Assembly: GCA_034190875.2 (NCBI GenBank)
Contig: CM067344.1
Coordinates: 33,913,331 to 33,977,330 of the forward strand
DNA: 64,000 bases
Reading direction: 5' to 3'
Origin: Urechis unicinctus
Lineage: Eukaryota; Annelida; Polychaeta; Xenopneusta; Urechidae
The notes beneath the pieces were generated by a model, which ran no database searches, had not been told where the DNA came from, and saw nothing but the letters and a program-made list of their open reading frames with translations. A program made the translations under genes and the position numbers. Shown here in pieces: positions 50,770-63,610 of this stretch (positions are counted from its first letter, which is position 1; every line of letters begins with the position of its first letter).

Positions 50770-50966
50770 AAAAGCACACCAAACAGGTATTAATCACCAA
50801 AGACCTTTTAAACTGGTACAATGGGCATGGAATCAAACTACTGATTAATTATATCGCCCATGAACTTTTAGAATATTTCCCGAAATGATCCCTAAGATAT
50901 GTAGGAACAATGCACATATTCGTATCACGGCAACTAGTCGTAAATTTGTCCCTCACAATTTGTCAG
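50770..50966. mobile_element. 197-bp block present only in copy B; possible short YR-element-related insertion
   Basis: Copy A reads TTCTATGAC joined to TGATATTGC (47335-47352). Copy B has 197 bp between them with no target-site duplication. The block contains CACGGCAACTAGT, identical over 13 bp to the 3' end of element 1 (35738-35750), and near its end, on the minus strand, TTGTGAGGGA, also found at 35873. A precise insertion without duplication would fit a YR-mobilised fragment. The evidence is thin. Confidence 0.3.
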
Positions 50967-51413
50967 TGATATTGCAATTTTGGGGTTTATTGCCTAGTTG
51001 TGACACGTTTTCGTACTAGGGTGAATCCATCCAAATACAATCTATAATGTAATGTGATACACAAAGACTTAATCTGTATATTGAAAGAAAATAACAAAAT
51101 AGTGGAACAACCCCAGTGAAACTAATTAGATATTGAAAATGCACAATCTTCATCGGTCAATTTAAGTAATAGCCTCTTTTGATGTCGCTAGAGGTGGTGT
51201 CTCTCTCTGAATAAAGCACAGATTCTACCAAACTGAGTGATTGTCTAACGTTTGGTTGACTAAGTTCGTCTCGTCTAGAACGAATTACATCGTGCTCTTG
51301 CTTATTGGAAATTCTTATCGGATTTATGTGGCATTATCGAAAAGGATTATATCTTGGGGTTATGGTTATCGTATAATAAGATAAACATAACGAATTGTTC
51401 AACATAGTTGATC

Positions 51414-53028
51414 TATTCATTTGGCCCCAGGATTTCTCATTGCTGGCTTTGACATCCATATTGGGTGATATTAATCAACATTCCATCAAAGCATTACAGT
51501 GGTTATTCATCTATCAATCTGACTAGAAAATATGTGAGAGACAGCTGCAAGTATAGATTCATCACATTTACAACTTCATATTATATATTCCACTATATTG
51601 GGTATTATCATCCAAATTTCCTCGACCGATACATCGTAGACATATATATCGATTTAATTGCATTGTACGCGCGATAAATTTGCATATTCGATCATACCGT
51701 GCCAGGAATGTTGATTTTTTTTACTTAAGTAAATAGTTAAATATAAAATCACAGATTCGGTTTGATCCCGGTGTGGTTTAGTGAAAGTACAATGAATAGC
51801 ATAGAGTGCGACCTGGGTGACGCACAACTGAGCTTAAACAGTTGGTCTGCAGTAACGATGCTGTGATGTATTATTGAAACTCATATGTTTAATCGATTCG
51901 CCTACATGTGAACAAATGAAACAAGAATTAATTATATAATGAATCACTTGCATGAAGCTAAGTTCCTTGCTACTGGCCAACCGCGAGATCAGTAAAGCGT
52001 TCCTTGTTTCTACATTGCCAGCGTGGTGACGCATATATACATACTACAGCTTGACTAAGATGATCGCAAGCAGCATGTTTAGTAGAAATAATGTGTCTTC
52101 CTTAAAATTTGGTCCAAAACTCATAATCCTGTTTATGTTTTAATATATAAGGTTGCAGCTATATATCATCAAAGTATCCAACGATAAAAGCATTAGGATA
52201 ATGTAGCCGATTCCTTTGTGTGGCTGCATGCTGACTATCATACTTTACATATCGACCAATATGCATTGCAAGGAAGAAATTCCAAAGAAGATTATCCTGT
52301 CGACATTGGATGACTTTGGTGAGGTTATGTTGTTTATTGCTGTTTTGTTATTTACCAGAAACCGCAATCCGCATTGTGTTTAAAAAGTGTACTGCATAGT
52401 AGATATATAGGTTGAACATCGGGCAGTGCCGTAACACACTAATATAATTAAGCATAATATAGACTTGCACTACCTCGATATATTATATATGCCATGTTGT
52501 GACGTGCTGATAACAATTGGCTAAAACATCTTTTCAAATGCCGCATTAAGTGAATAAGTTGTCTTTTATTGTTCAGAGGGGTAGGGGTAAAGATTTTTCT
52601 TGCGGGGATCAACTGACTTTCTAAGGCCATGCAATACGATAATATAATGTCACGATAAAACGTTACATAACATTGACATGATATATTTTACCGTCGTGGT
52701 TAATTCTCGTTAACGTTAGTCAGCTTTTTTTGACTTTCCAGACGAATACAAATCGGCCATAAATATTGACCCATGTCTTAGACTTACTCGTTAAAATGGT
52801 CGAGGAAAAGACTAGCTGAAGTAGTTATGTTTAATGGTATGGCAAAATTACCTCCCGCACGGATTTTTACTCGTATGGAACATTATAAAAACGTGCAATT
52901 GAGAATAGCTTAATGACATTGCAAGATAAAATAGTGAGGTGCAAATCGACACATATACTTGTTTATATCTAAGATTGGAGGAAATTATTCTCTGATGACT
53001 TTTAAGATGATGCGATAAACGCACTTGC
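51414..53028. other. Non-coding or decayed region after the duplication
   Basis: 51430-51680 is a diverged copy of 42545-42800. The plus frame 51465-51677 (IPSKHYSGYSS near its start) keeps the matching frame of the 42.5-kb locus only over a dozen codons. ATAGAGTGCGACCTGGG (about 51801) parallels ATAGAATGCAGCCCGG at 42769. Beyond about 51900 nothing recognisable was seen. Confidence 0.4.
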
Positions 53029-53129
53029 CTTGTCTCATTTGGTGTTCGATTGACCACTCCGACTTGCGCTGAGTGGATTAGGCCTTGAGCCTCAACAAAG
53101 GCCTGAGCATGGGATGCAGACGACAAAAT
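53029..53129 (-). other. Possible orphan exon (101 bp)
   Basis: On the minus strand TTCCGCCAG precedes an open segment starting ILSSASHAQAFVEAQGLIHS and ending with NRTPNETR, followed by GCAAGTG, a GC-type splice donor. It is more GC-rich than its surroundings and lies inside a 140-codon open frame. No family is recognised and no partner exon was found. It could be a relic of a host gene or of a transposon. Confidence 0.2.
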
Positions 53130-53269
53130 CTGGCGGAAATTCGTAAAACATCTTGCAAATAAGTAAAGAAGAACACGTTGAAAATGCATTGCCGTCCATT
53201 GTTTGTGAATATACAATGATCTATGGATAGCTGAATATTGATAACTACAGCGCAGCGAGAAAGGCAACA

Positions 53270-54060
53270 TCAGCTTTGGCCGACAGTGATCATTTTAGCA
53301 AAGATCATGAGATGCGCCCCAACTGTCACAAATAAACACGTGTCGCTCACGGCGATAGCCATATGCCGCCCGCATGACTGAGTAGACAGGCAGGCAAGCG
53401 CAAACCAATCGAGCACATCTGTTTTAGAACAAATCCATCTATTGTCCCGTAATTGAGCAAGACGTTGACAGCCATCGTTGGTGTATAAATCTTTCGACTT
53501 TCCACGTGAAGTATCAGCACTCCTTCTTAATTCAAATTACGATGCAGCCTTTTTTAAATCGACCATAAGAATTAATGAGCATTGTATCCCATATTCATGT
53601 ACAAATATATTAATAACGATTCAAAGCTTAGACTCTCATTGTGCACATTTCAGCATGCTTTCGTCGGAAAGTTATCACCGAGCGTATCTTGCCAAGGAGT
53701 CAATAATATTTCAGTTAAGAGGGTTGAACTAGTTTGCATTAGAAGTAGGATTCTTCGAATTAATTTCCGGCAATGCCATGTCTAAATTAATTTATGATAT
53801 CCATTTTGGTACCAAATGCCCAGGTTAAACCTAATAGCTGGGCTGACCTGTATTATTTTACAGCCTGAATGTATAAACGTGGTCCCGCGGCGCATCAATC
53901 TTGTGGCATGCCAATCTCCTGCGCTTTTGTAGTATAAACGAGAGTTTAGTAGGATTCAAAGCGAGCATATGACTTTGGAGGAAGACTGTGCTCCATCTTC
54001 CCATAAGTGTCTGTGGCTGGTAAGCAACAGCAGAGTTATTCATTGCAACTCTTTAAAGAA
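53270..54060. repeat. Module shared with 60160-60920
   Basis: Diverged direct copies about 6.9 kb apart. AAACACGTG, ATATGCCGC and AAACGTGGTCCCGCGG occur in the same order at 53333, 53360, 53876 and at 60248, 60274, 60809, followed by a matching GAGAGTT stretch. No conserved frame was seen. Confidence 0.65.
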
Positions 54061-54734
54061 CAAACGGTCGGTTGAGCTTCAATGGTGAGTCAAGTCATAA
54101 ACTATTCTTGCTGCCACAAGTGCATTATGCTGTTATCGTTATGGACAGGAGTCAAGAATTTGCGTCAATGCTCGGCTCACGATTCTGTTCAAGCTTTATT
54201 TTCTGAGCTTATTTCGAGCTTTATCTATCCCAATGAAAGATAATTTCGGGATGGCATGATTTTGCATAAGCATGTTCACGGGATAAAGATATTTTCTGCT
54301 ACCGCGATGTATCTTATATCCAGATACCAACATAAAAATGTCTTATTATGATGTGGATATCAAAATTTCTGCTATTCACATCAACAGTAATGCGCCAGCG
54401 TTTCCTGGATACCGTCGACGGCCGAGTCAATGTTTCTTGCTAGCTAAAGATTACTTCATTGAATGGCATTGCCAACGTATTAACAATGTCTAGAATATTT
54501 AGGATAATCCAAGAATTAATTTAAATGTCCGTAGTACCATTACAACTAGCTGGCTATATGGTTTACACTCTCCATGGCAGACATGTTTGATGCTACGCTA
54601 ACATAACATCTCTGCAATTGACCCGGTTTTGCACTCACAAATATTAAATTTTGGCATTTCTTATTTTAACATTAGCTGTACAAGTTTTCTTGGTCGTGTG
54701 TCTTCTTATATTATCCATAAAACATGTGAACTCT

Positions 54735-54930
54735 TGTCGGGGGGGCGGGCAAATCTGAGAGCAAATGGTATATCATGCTTTCCCACACCCCGTTGGTAGA
54801 TTAGCAACAATGTCTTTTCCCACGAACAACTTTCCAAAAGCTCTGGCAGCTTGTCTGTCGTTTCTAATCCCGGCTTGTAACTCTCTGTTGCTTTTTGCAG
54901 TCGATTTTTCATAACAAATTCGTTTTTACA
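54735..54930 (-). pseudogene. RecQ-like DNA helicase fragment (motifs 0 and I)
   Basis: On the minus strand one frame reads RNDRQAARAF, then FVGKDIVANLPTGCGK (54823-54779): the RecQ motif 0 glutamine region followed by the Walker A box in its RecQ form (LPTGxGK). One base is missing immediately after the Lys. In the next frame the sequence resumes MIYHLLSDL (54776-54750), which matches the segment that follows GKS in RecQ helicases. No later motifs (DExH, motifs III-VI) were found below 54735, so this is a broken fragment of perhaps 60 codons. Intact RecQ proteins unwind DNA in the 3'-5' direction using ATP. It could come from a dispersed RecQ-like gene family or from a transposon. Confidence 0.55.
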
Positions 54931-55861
54931 TCAATATACCCGAATATAGATTGCACACGTTTGTTTAATGCTATGTGCGATAACTTTATCATTATCTTAA
55001 GATGGCTGTGGTTGCACAAAGAATTATATCATCCGTTTGTGGAGGAACGCATAGATGGCATATATCTTTATAGACATGAAATCACTCACCACGTAATGGC
55101 CAATCCAAAAATAGTCTTCTTATCAGTTTTCAGTATCCTGAGAGTAGCTGTTTTCATACTGATATGTAAAACTTGCTTCTACTACAGTGTAATCCTGGTT
55201 GGTTTTGCAGGAGCGCTTGTATAGCTACAGTGAACACTATACTTAATCATTATCAAGCAAAATATTCAACTGAGATATAAAACATCCTAATAATATCAAC
55301 AGTTAAAATAAAATATTGACGTTTGTTCAAAACCATTCGGCGAAAGCGCGGATGCACAGGGTGATTACAGGATTACGGTGGCCTACCATGTGACATAGCT
55401 CTTCACAAAATCCTGATTACTATGCAGAATACGATGTAAGACGTTGTTTTTGCTGATTCACTTACAAGACCAGATGACAAAAGCTGTATTGTCTTTACTC
55501 GCGACAGTTGAACATTTGTTCACATTTCATTCAAATCGAACTAGATTATACTTTTTAATTAATGAAGCCATAAATATCATGCTCTTATTAATAAAATCTA
55601 CAAAACCGTGATGAGCAAACAAATGATTGCTTGGTAGGAGTGCGAACACCATTAGACACTTATTGATGGCATTGCCACATACTGTATTACAATATCGTCC
55701 AATTATATCGTCTTGTTATAAAAGATCAATACAATAATTGTATCAGTATATATTATATATCATTGTATTTCAATAAACATATTTTGCATTTCATTTGGTG
55801 TATTGTCCTCTTACAAGATATTACACTATGAAATGTGAATATCCTCTGCTAGGATTTAAAA
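54931..55861. other. Non-coding
   Basis: A 109-codon plus frame (54895-55224) overlaps the RecQ fragment on the other strand. It has no recognised motif and is probably chance. Confidence 0.35.
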
Positions 55862-56074
55862 ATGGCAACGACATCGGATGAAGTTATGACATTAACCAAG
55901 ATTAAACATCGTTATGGACAGAGGAAACAGAAGAATGGTACAATTTCCCTCAAACTAATCATATCACAATTCTGCACTGAATCGATGTTGCAGAGTCAAT
56001 CTAATAACCTGATTCCCCTGATGTCATTAAATGCGATTTGGTTGGCTTGTTTCGAAACATCTTGTGCCTTTTGA
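55862..56074 (+). CDS. Small hypothetical ORF, 70 codons
   Basis: ATG with A at -3 and G at +4 (AAAAATGG) opens MATTSDEVMTLTKIKHRYGQ, a charged, protein-like N-terminus, and ends ETSCAF-stop. AATAAA lies about 25 bp downstream of the stop (56099). No homologue is recognised and chance is likely. It is listed because start context, composition and poly(A) signal agree. Confidence 0.15.
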   Translation: MATTSDEVMTLTKIKHRYGQRKQKNGTISLKLIISQFCTESMLQSQSNNLIPLMSLNAIWLACFETSCAF

Positions 56075-56529
56075 ATCGTATTGTATTACATTTCGAAAAA
56101 TAAACAATGTACATTTCCTTCTTAAATCCACAGTTGGTGTTTGAAGATTTACTATTGTAATTACAAATCTACAATCGGGTAACCAACTGGGAGCAAATAA
56201 CTATAATTTCATGGCGGTAATAATATATTTGTTTCGAAAGATAAACTCAGATATGGCATTATGTCAACTTCAAAATATTGCTTGAAAACTGCATATATAT
56301 CACATATGCAGCCTCTATTGTAATTAGCTGTACATATGGCAATATCATGTTTCGTTACTGATATGAAGACATATAACTGAGAATATTTTTATGGCATTTT
56401 GTACAACCTAACAATACAATGCACGACAACAGATATGCTGGTGTGTATGAAGGCTACAAAAGGCATTATGGCTATAAATTCAACGATGTCAAAACTCGAT
56501 TATATCCAAGGTCGAATTAGTTAGTTAAA

Positions 56530-58060
56530 CGACATCGAATAACATGGGCTGCATCCGGGGTGAAGCACTACTTGACACAAATAGTAGGCCGGGAGTAATA
56601 TATGATTCATACATAACCATCATTGTTGAACAACAATAGCAATTTAAAACCCCAAAGCGCTTCATTATTATAGCTTATCCCAATCACAATCAGGCATTAT
56701 ATCTGGACATTACATCTGCCCATTCACTATCCGCTAATCAATGCCAGCGATCCATTGCTAAACTTATGCAACTATCAATTATTATGAGATTCTAGTTCGT
56801 ACAAAACCTATTGATTGACAAATAGAATAAATATTCTGGAGAACATTATGTATCAACAATGGAATTGCTACATTTAAAACAAACTGCGCAGTGCAGATGA
56901 TGCAGCCATTAGTAAAGGTTTTCAGTTTCAATTACCTAGCGTGGCATAACGCTCCATCAGTTGTAAATAGAAGGCCCAAGCTTCTAGAATACTGATTTGA
57001 TATTATCGATTACCTTTCTGTAAATCTATTTGGCTGATTATTCTGACGTCTTTAGAAGGCCTAAAAGTGTTTCCCTCTGGAAATCGGTGATTTCGTCATC
57101 GTTTGATTAAGTTATCGTATTTTCTGCGCACTGTGACCGCTGTGGATTTAAGATACAAAGGCATTTTTACTCAGCGCTATAATTATATAGATATTCATCG
57201 TAGAACAAGATTGTCATGGATAAGAATGATGGCTGACGTCATGATGTGAAGCAGGGCACGATATTCGATGTCAAAACCACATTTAATTACAATTACAATT
57301 TACCTGTTAACACATCATTAAAACATATTTTATGTGTTAGATTCACCGTTTATCACTAGACTAGGCGAAAATGGTTACATTATTACGATCCAACAAACAG
57401 GCCTCGATTGTCATTAAAAAGTTTAAGCTTGCAATTATGTTCCAATCTTAGATATTTACCGAGGGACAGGGGAATCTAAATGAATCCTTCTGCCGAGCAT
57501 GCCTCTTTCAAAGATTAGTTGGCCAAGATCAAGAACCTAGCATTCATGACATGCTTTATTCCAACTCCAGCATAAGTAATCGCCCGGCTGACTAAGCCAA
57601 AGTGCAGATAAAGCTTCCAGTTAGATAGAGGCGCTGGCCTGCATTTGCAGTAGCTTACACTCACACGCTCTATGTAAGATAAGTAAGATCGCAGAGAAAA
57701 TGGAATTGTCATATATAAATAGAGTATTCTACTTTCTTCATGATTCTATATTGTTGCCTATTCCAATAACTACCGCATTGTCTACTACACTATCCGCTAA
57801 TCACTCACTGCAAGCATGACATTGTCTCACTATTGTAACTATCAATTAGTTAGATCTTAACATGTATGATGCAATTTCCCTGACATAACTTAAAACACGT
57901 AAAATATTCAAAACATATCACAAATATCTATACAATATAACTAAACGTATTAGATAATCGAAATTTATCATGCTCAAATTGATGTTCATTAATTTGTCTA
58001 AATCTAATTAGCTAATTATTTTGCCTCTACAATGTCGCTTAACCCATTAAAGTTTGCAGG
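56530..58060. repeat. Diverged tandem repeat of about 1.07 kb (tentative)
   Basis: CACTATCCGCTAATCA and a following AACTATCAATTA occur at about 56727/56769 and 57787/57837. A stretch containing TAAATCTA and CTGATTATT or CTAATTATT recurs at 57020 and 57998. Divergence is high. Confidence 0.35.
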
Positions 58061-59279
58061 TTGGAAACTATTTGTTGTGTCACTAGGTGGCAGTATATCT
58101 TAGACAGATAGCCTTTCAACTTTGAGGAATTTGTAAACTTTGCTTTATGCTCTTAGACGGTTCTCTGCATATGAGGAGATATCATCAGACCATTCTGTGC
58201 TTATTTCATTTCGTAGGTATTTCATGGGGCAATCTTGTAACCAAACTGCTCTGGCGTCACAGAAGGACCTACAATACGCCCCGCATGCAAAAACCTGTAA
58301 CAATAACACACTTTGTTATTTCTCCCTGGTTTGATTAAATTGGCTTACACTTGTCAGGAACACGACATTTCGTTTCTTCTGCTCCAAGGTTATAATCTAC
58401 AAGAACGAGGTTTTCTGCTCTCCTTAATAACATAACAGAATCGATTCACAATTGGTTGCGAAGGTTAAAACAGCACAATCCAGAAATGACAGCACATCAG
58501 TGCAAATCACTTGGCACCCACTGCGTGGTACTGCTATTTTAGTACAGCGCAACAGCACATTTCATGACTGAGTCGATCTGACTTACAAGACATGAACATA
58601 TAATGCCCACTTTGTAACAAATTATCTTTATCCCTGACCCTCTTTCATCAGTGTACAGTGCCTTTATATAAAGACTGAGTGTTATCTACCTACTCTTCAC
58701 TTTTTAATGAATATTATTAATTTTGTCCCTTTGCATATACCTGTACTGCATGTAGTGCAGTACGCATTTTGCATTTGACTAACCCTGGAATCTTGAAACA
58801 ACCATTGCTTTCACAAAGTGGTAAACATTATCAGCAAGTCAACACAGCAAACAGATCGATGCACCCAGGTAAATGTTTTAATGTACTTCACAGGAGGCCA
58901 ACTGGATCCCACTGAACTGCTGGTTTGATCCAGAAAAAAACGCCTTAGATCAGTAAAGCCCACAAGCAATGTTTGCCAGTTCAGTCATTATTGAATGACA
59001 GTGCATATATCATAGCGTTTGCGTCGCTTCTGCTGCTATACGAATAACGGTAAGGTTATGGATTGTAATCTTCTTCTACTATACAAGCACGTCGATTATG
59101 ATCCAAATAATGTCTAGCGTGGATAACGTATTGCACTCAAATCTATAGGAGCATCAAGAAAAATGGATGTTAATAAATGGACTAAGGAAAGGGAGGATAT
59201 GGAGAGGGTGGTTATTGACATAGGGATAGCAAAACAGTCTACGACACCAATTGTCGGAGAGCATGACATGGGTTGCTGC
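58061..59279. other. Non-coding, no recognisable gene
   Basis: Overlapping frames at 58140-58338 are unremarkable. A plus frame from 59163 (MDVNKWTKEREDMERVVIDI) looks protein-like, but it runs straight into the palindrome at 59280 and I cannot support it as a gene. Confidence 0.3.
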
Positions 59280-59329
59280 CTTCGGTATGAACACATGTTC
59301 AAATATTTGAACGTGTGTTCATACCGAAG
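59280..59329. repeat. 50-bp near-perfect palindrome
   Basis: Left arm CTTCGGTATGAACACA, then TGTTCAAA (59280-59303), a TA centre, and a right arm TTTGAACG, then TGTGTTCATACCGAAG. The 24-bp arms pair with a single T/G mismatch and essentially no loop. It can extrude as a cruciform, or in RNA fold into a long hairpin with one wobble pair. Confidence 0.97.
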
Positions 59330-60159
59330 AAATACAATACACAATCGATGGCAGTAAGCTGCTATGTAGCATGCGTCATGCTTTGTTTAATATACCTAAA
59401 CCATTGGCTTACTTGTGGCATTGGTAATGTTTAATTATCATTCAAGACATGTTCAGCTTAGCAACAAGCAATAATGAATTTGGTTTTCTTTGTCTCACAT
59501 GCATAGCAATCAGGTTAAGACAATTGTTCTGCCGGGCCATCCAACTTGATTAGCCCCCAACATGTCTTTATGGCACAAGGTGCTGCCGTGCACATAACAA
59601 AAATGCACTGCACTATACATCCCGTTCGCTGACGGTCAGTAATATCTTGCATGGAAATGACACCATCGGATTCACATCACGTCGCCCATTTACAAGATGT
59701 ATATCATCATTTAAACTGACAATTATTGGAGCTTAGATGGAATCAGATCTCAACAAGCACAGTTTAAGAAGGCATGATCGTAGCGAATAAATATCAACTT
59801 GTATGACTCTGACCTTTCATGCTCATTAAATAACCATTAAACGTTGAGAGCACGTACACCGAAAATCCAATCATCTTATTTCTTTCGCATATCATATTGT
59901 AAGGATTAAGTGAAATCGAGAAAATAACCCAGAACAAATGCACAGTCATGTTCCAAAGAGGATTCCAATTTAATGAGAAACAAATCGGTCGATACAAGTT
60001 CGGGTAAGCAATAACGATTATCAAGTGTCTCATGGAAAAACAACAATACTAACTTATCATTTGTATGTGCGCAAAAAAAAATAATATTGAAATCTTACAA
60101 AAAGTTTTATTATATATCGTTTCTACCATTGAATTACAGTTTCTATGAAATTGCAGAGT
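59330..60159. other. Non-coding
   Basis: No gene, repeat or RNA was recognised. Confidence 0.35.
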
Positions 60160-60920
60160 ATTAATTTGTGTCGTTATTTCACTAGATGCTCGGCAAATCA
60201 TCAAGGCTGGACCTTGGACGCCCACAACAGATGAAAATCAGTCTTAAAACACGTGCATTTTGCTTAGTATTATATGCCGCGACGATGCGTCAGATTCCTC
60301 AATAGTTGCTCAATAATCTCCACCACCATCTAGCTGCACTGTTTGACTTATGAGCGTGCAGTCGGTTGCATGACAAGAGGCGCTTGCCGCATTATATATC
60401 AGGATGATGTATTCCTTAGAGGTGTGCATAAGGTGCGCGATCGACGATGCCAGCACCAAGGACCTTCATATCATAGACTGTTTTACGTCACTTCACTTAA
60501 GCCTTTCGATATTTCGACAGACGCAATTCATGACATGGCACGGAGATTTGTAAAACGCCAGACACTTGGGTGCATCATGAAGTTCTGAAAAACAAACGTT
60601 TATCGCTTTAACAGCTGTGACAGCATTGAGCAATTTGATTCTTCTTAAATGCATGGTTGTACTTATGCATTTTGCTCTTGAGTCCATGTGAATGGGCCAA
60701 AGGCGTGCGTTGCAACATCACAAATTTTCCTTTTAATTAACCAGTTCCATTTAAATTCAAACGCTTATGAGGTAAATCAGAAAAGATGACCCAAAGACCC
60801 TGAGTTTACAAACGTGGTCCCGCGGTATACTGATCATGCGTCGAACTAATCTAAACTGGTCCGCAGTAAAAATGAGAGTTCAGACGAGATAAACGGCCAT
60901 TATTTGGCTACGAAGAGAAA
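60160..60920. repeat. Module shared with 53270-54060
   Basis: Second copy of the module described at 53270. The plus frame 60343-60588 (81 codons, ends FVKRQTLGCIMKF) falls inside, but no matching frame exists in the 53-kb copy. Confidence 0.65.
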
Positions 60921-62115
<1,195 letters not shown>

Positions 62116-63189
62116 TGTGTGTGTGCAGATGTAGCTAATACTATAGCATTCAAACATAAAACCTGCAAAATATCAGTTGATGTACTTGTTACAACACATC
62201 TAGAGCGTCACCAACCCCTCATTTCCTCTGTCAGCAGTCATCATGACATCGCAGTATTCTGTGCGATCTTCCTTGGAGGCGACAACCTACCACACTTTCT
62301 TTTGTCTGTGGTGTTCGGCCTTCTTGCCCTCTCGTTCGATATAAGCTAACTGTAGCTGGAGTTCAAGTATTGTACCATCTTATTTGCTTTAAGCTAACTT
62401 TGACTCTTTCGCGAGTTCTCGTTGTGTGTTCACTTGCGTGAAGATAAATGGAAAACTACTGATTGGACAGCAGCTAGCACCACCTGCCTTACATTGACTG
62501 ATCATTGCAAAGTACAAAACATACATCCGTGCTGCCAATTGTTCTATATCAGCATAGCCACAAGCCAGAGCCTAGCTGGTTTGCAAGTAAACAGCATCCC
62601 GGAAGAGAGGGTTTATTACCCTGTCATGGCAACATGTTTGTGCAACGCGGGCGATGAACCTTTGGGGCAACTAACCAATCAACACAATCATCCTAGGCAA
62701 TCATCGCTACAGTGTGTTCCCTTTGTTGAAAGCAATGTTTTTCACTTCAACGTATTCAAGGGACATATATTTATTTAATCGTTGTTATATCGACACTTTG
62801 TTTCACTATGTCGATATACCCTAGTCGGAAATGAAACACAAGACAAGAGTAATTTGTCTGGTTATTGTTATTGTTGTTTGTCTTCTCTTCCCGAGAGTCG
62901 CATACAACAATCGTGCAACTCATACATTATAGCGAGGCAGACGCAAACGCACAAAGTTGCCACAGCCAACTGGTATAACTAACCCATCATGGTATATATA
63001 CACTTGGAGACATTAATAGCAAAACTGGCGGTGGATCTTAAATAAGCTGATCATTATGTAGGACATATTTCCGAATAAACAAACATTGCTCATTTTAGGT
63101 ACATTAACTACACAGCACATGGAACTAATTGTAGCAGATAATGGCCTTCAGAGACTATTTTATGCTAAATTATCTTTTTCACTATTACT
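62116..63189. other. Less AT-rich, unassigned stretch
   Basis: 62130-62780 has more C and G than its surroundings and two plus frames (62068-62349; 62422-62778, 118 codons with several Cys). I recognise no motif, start context or splice signal that would make either a gene. A short inverted repeat, TATCGACA...TGTCGATA, lies near 62788-62817. Confidence 0.3.
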
Positions 63190-63610
63190 GTTCATTACTG
63201 AGCGATTTGGGGGAGGCTAGCAGTGGGCCTTGGTACCACAGCTCGTAAGCTTAACATCACCACTTACAAACAATTGCATGATAAACGTTTAAAATTATTT
63301 GCCACTTTCGTGATTCAAATTGATTCAAAGCCATAACCAAATTCGCGTCCAAGATGGTGTGTTAACGTATAAGTTCTTGATATTCTTTAGAAGAGTTTTA
63401 AGTTTGAAACTAACGCACTTAACAACGCTGCTAACAAATTATCTAAACTTCCAACCTATCTACATATTTAGCTGGAACGGCACAGTCCTCGCAATACTAA
63501 ATGCTGTGCTATTGCCATCAATTGCATATTAATCACACCGAGAAAGCGATTGTGTTGTCGCATGCATCTGCTGAATGGCCTTGTCAGATGAAAAATATTC
63601 GCATAATGGT
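63190..63610. repeat. Distant copy of the left-hand repeat module (6.8, 18.0, 23.1 kb)
   Basis: CAGTGGGCCTTGGTACCACA...AAGCTTAACATCACCACTT resembles 18038-18080, and TTGTCGCATGCATCTGCTGAATGGCC resembles 18448-18475 and 23486-23510. This places one more degenerate copy of the repeat family about 30 kb beyond the main array. Confidence 0.5.

Larger units (their letters stand above)
47781..51413. repeat. Tandem segmental duplication, copy B
   Basis: Second copy of 44727-47780, directly adjacent and in the same orientation. Its first 120 bp are a mosaic: pieces of the start (TCATCAATGGTCCTGGCAAT) are mixed with pieces of the end (GTATAATAAGC, CCCCAGGATTTC). This suggests template switching or more than one event at the junction. 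Extra blocks at 49312-49592 and 50770-50966 are absent from copy A. Confidence 0.95.

Noticed and set aside
52848..53270. 140-codon minus-strand ORF as a whole gene
   Set aside because: Only the central 101 bp look coding-like; the flanking parts read as AT-rich non-coding sequence, so I list just the possible exon.
62422..62778. 118-codon plus ORF, Cys-containing
   Set aside because: No motif, no signal peptide, no promoter or splice support.
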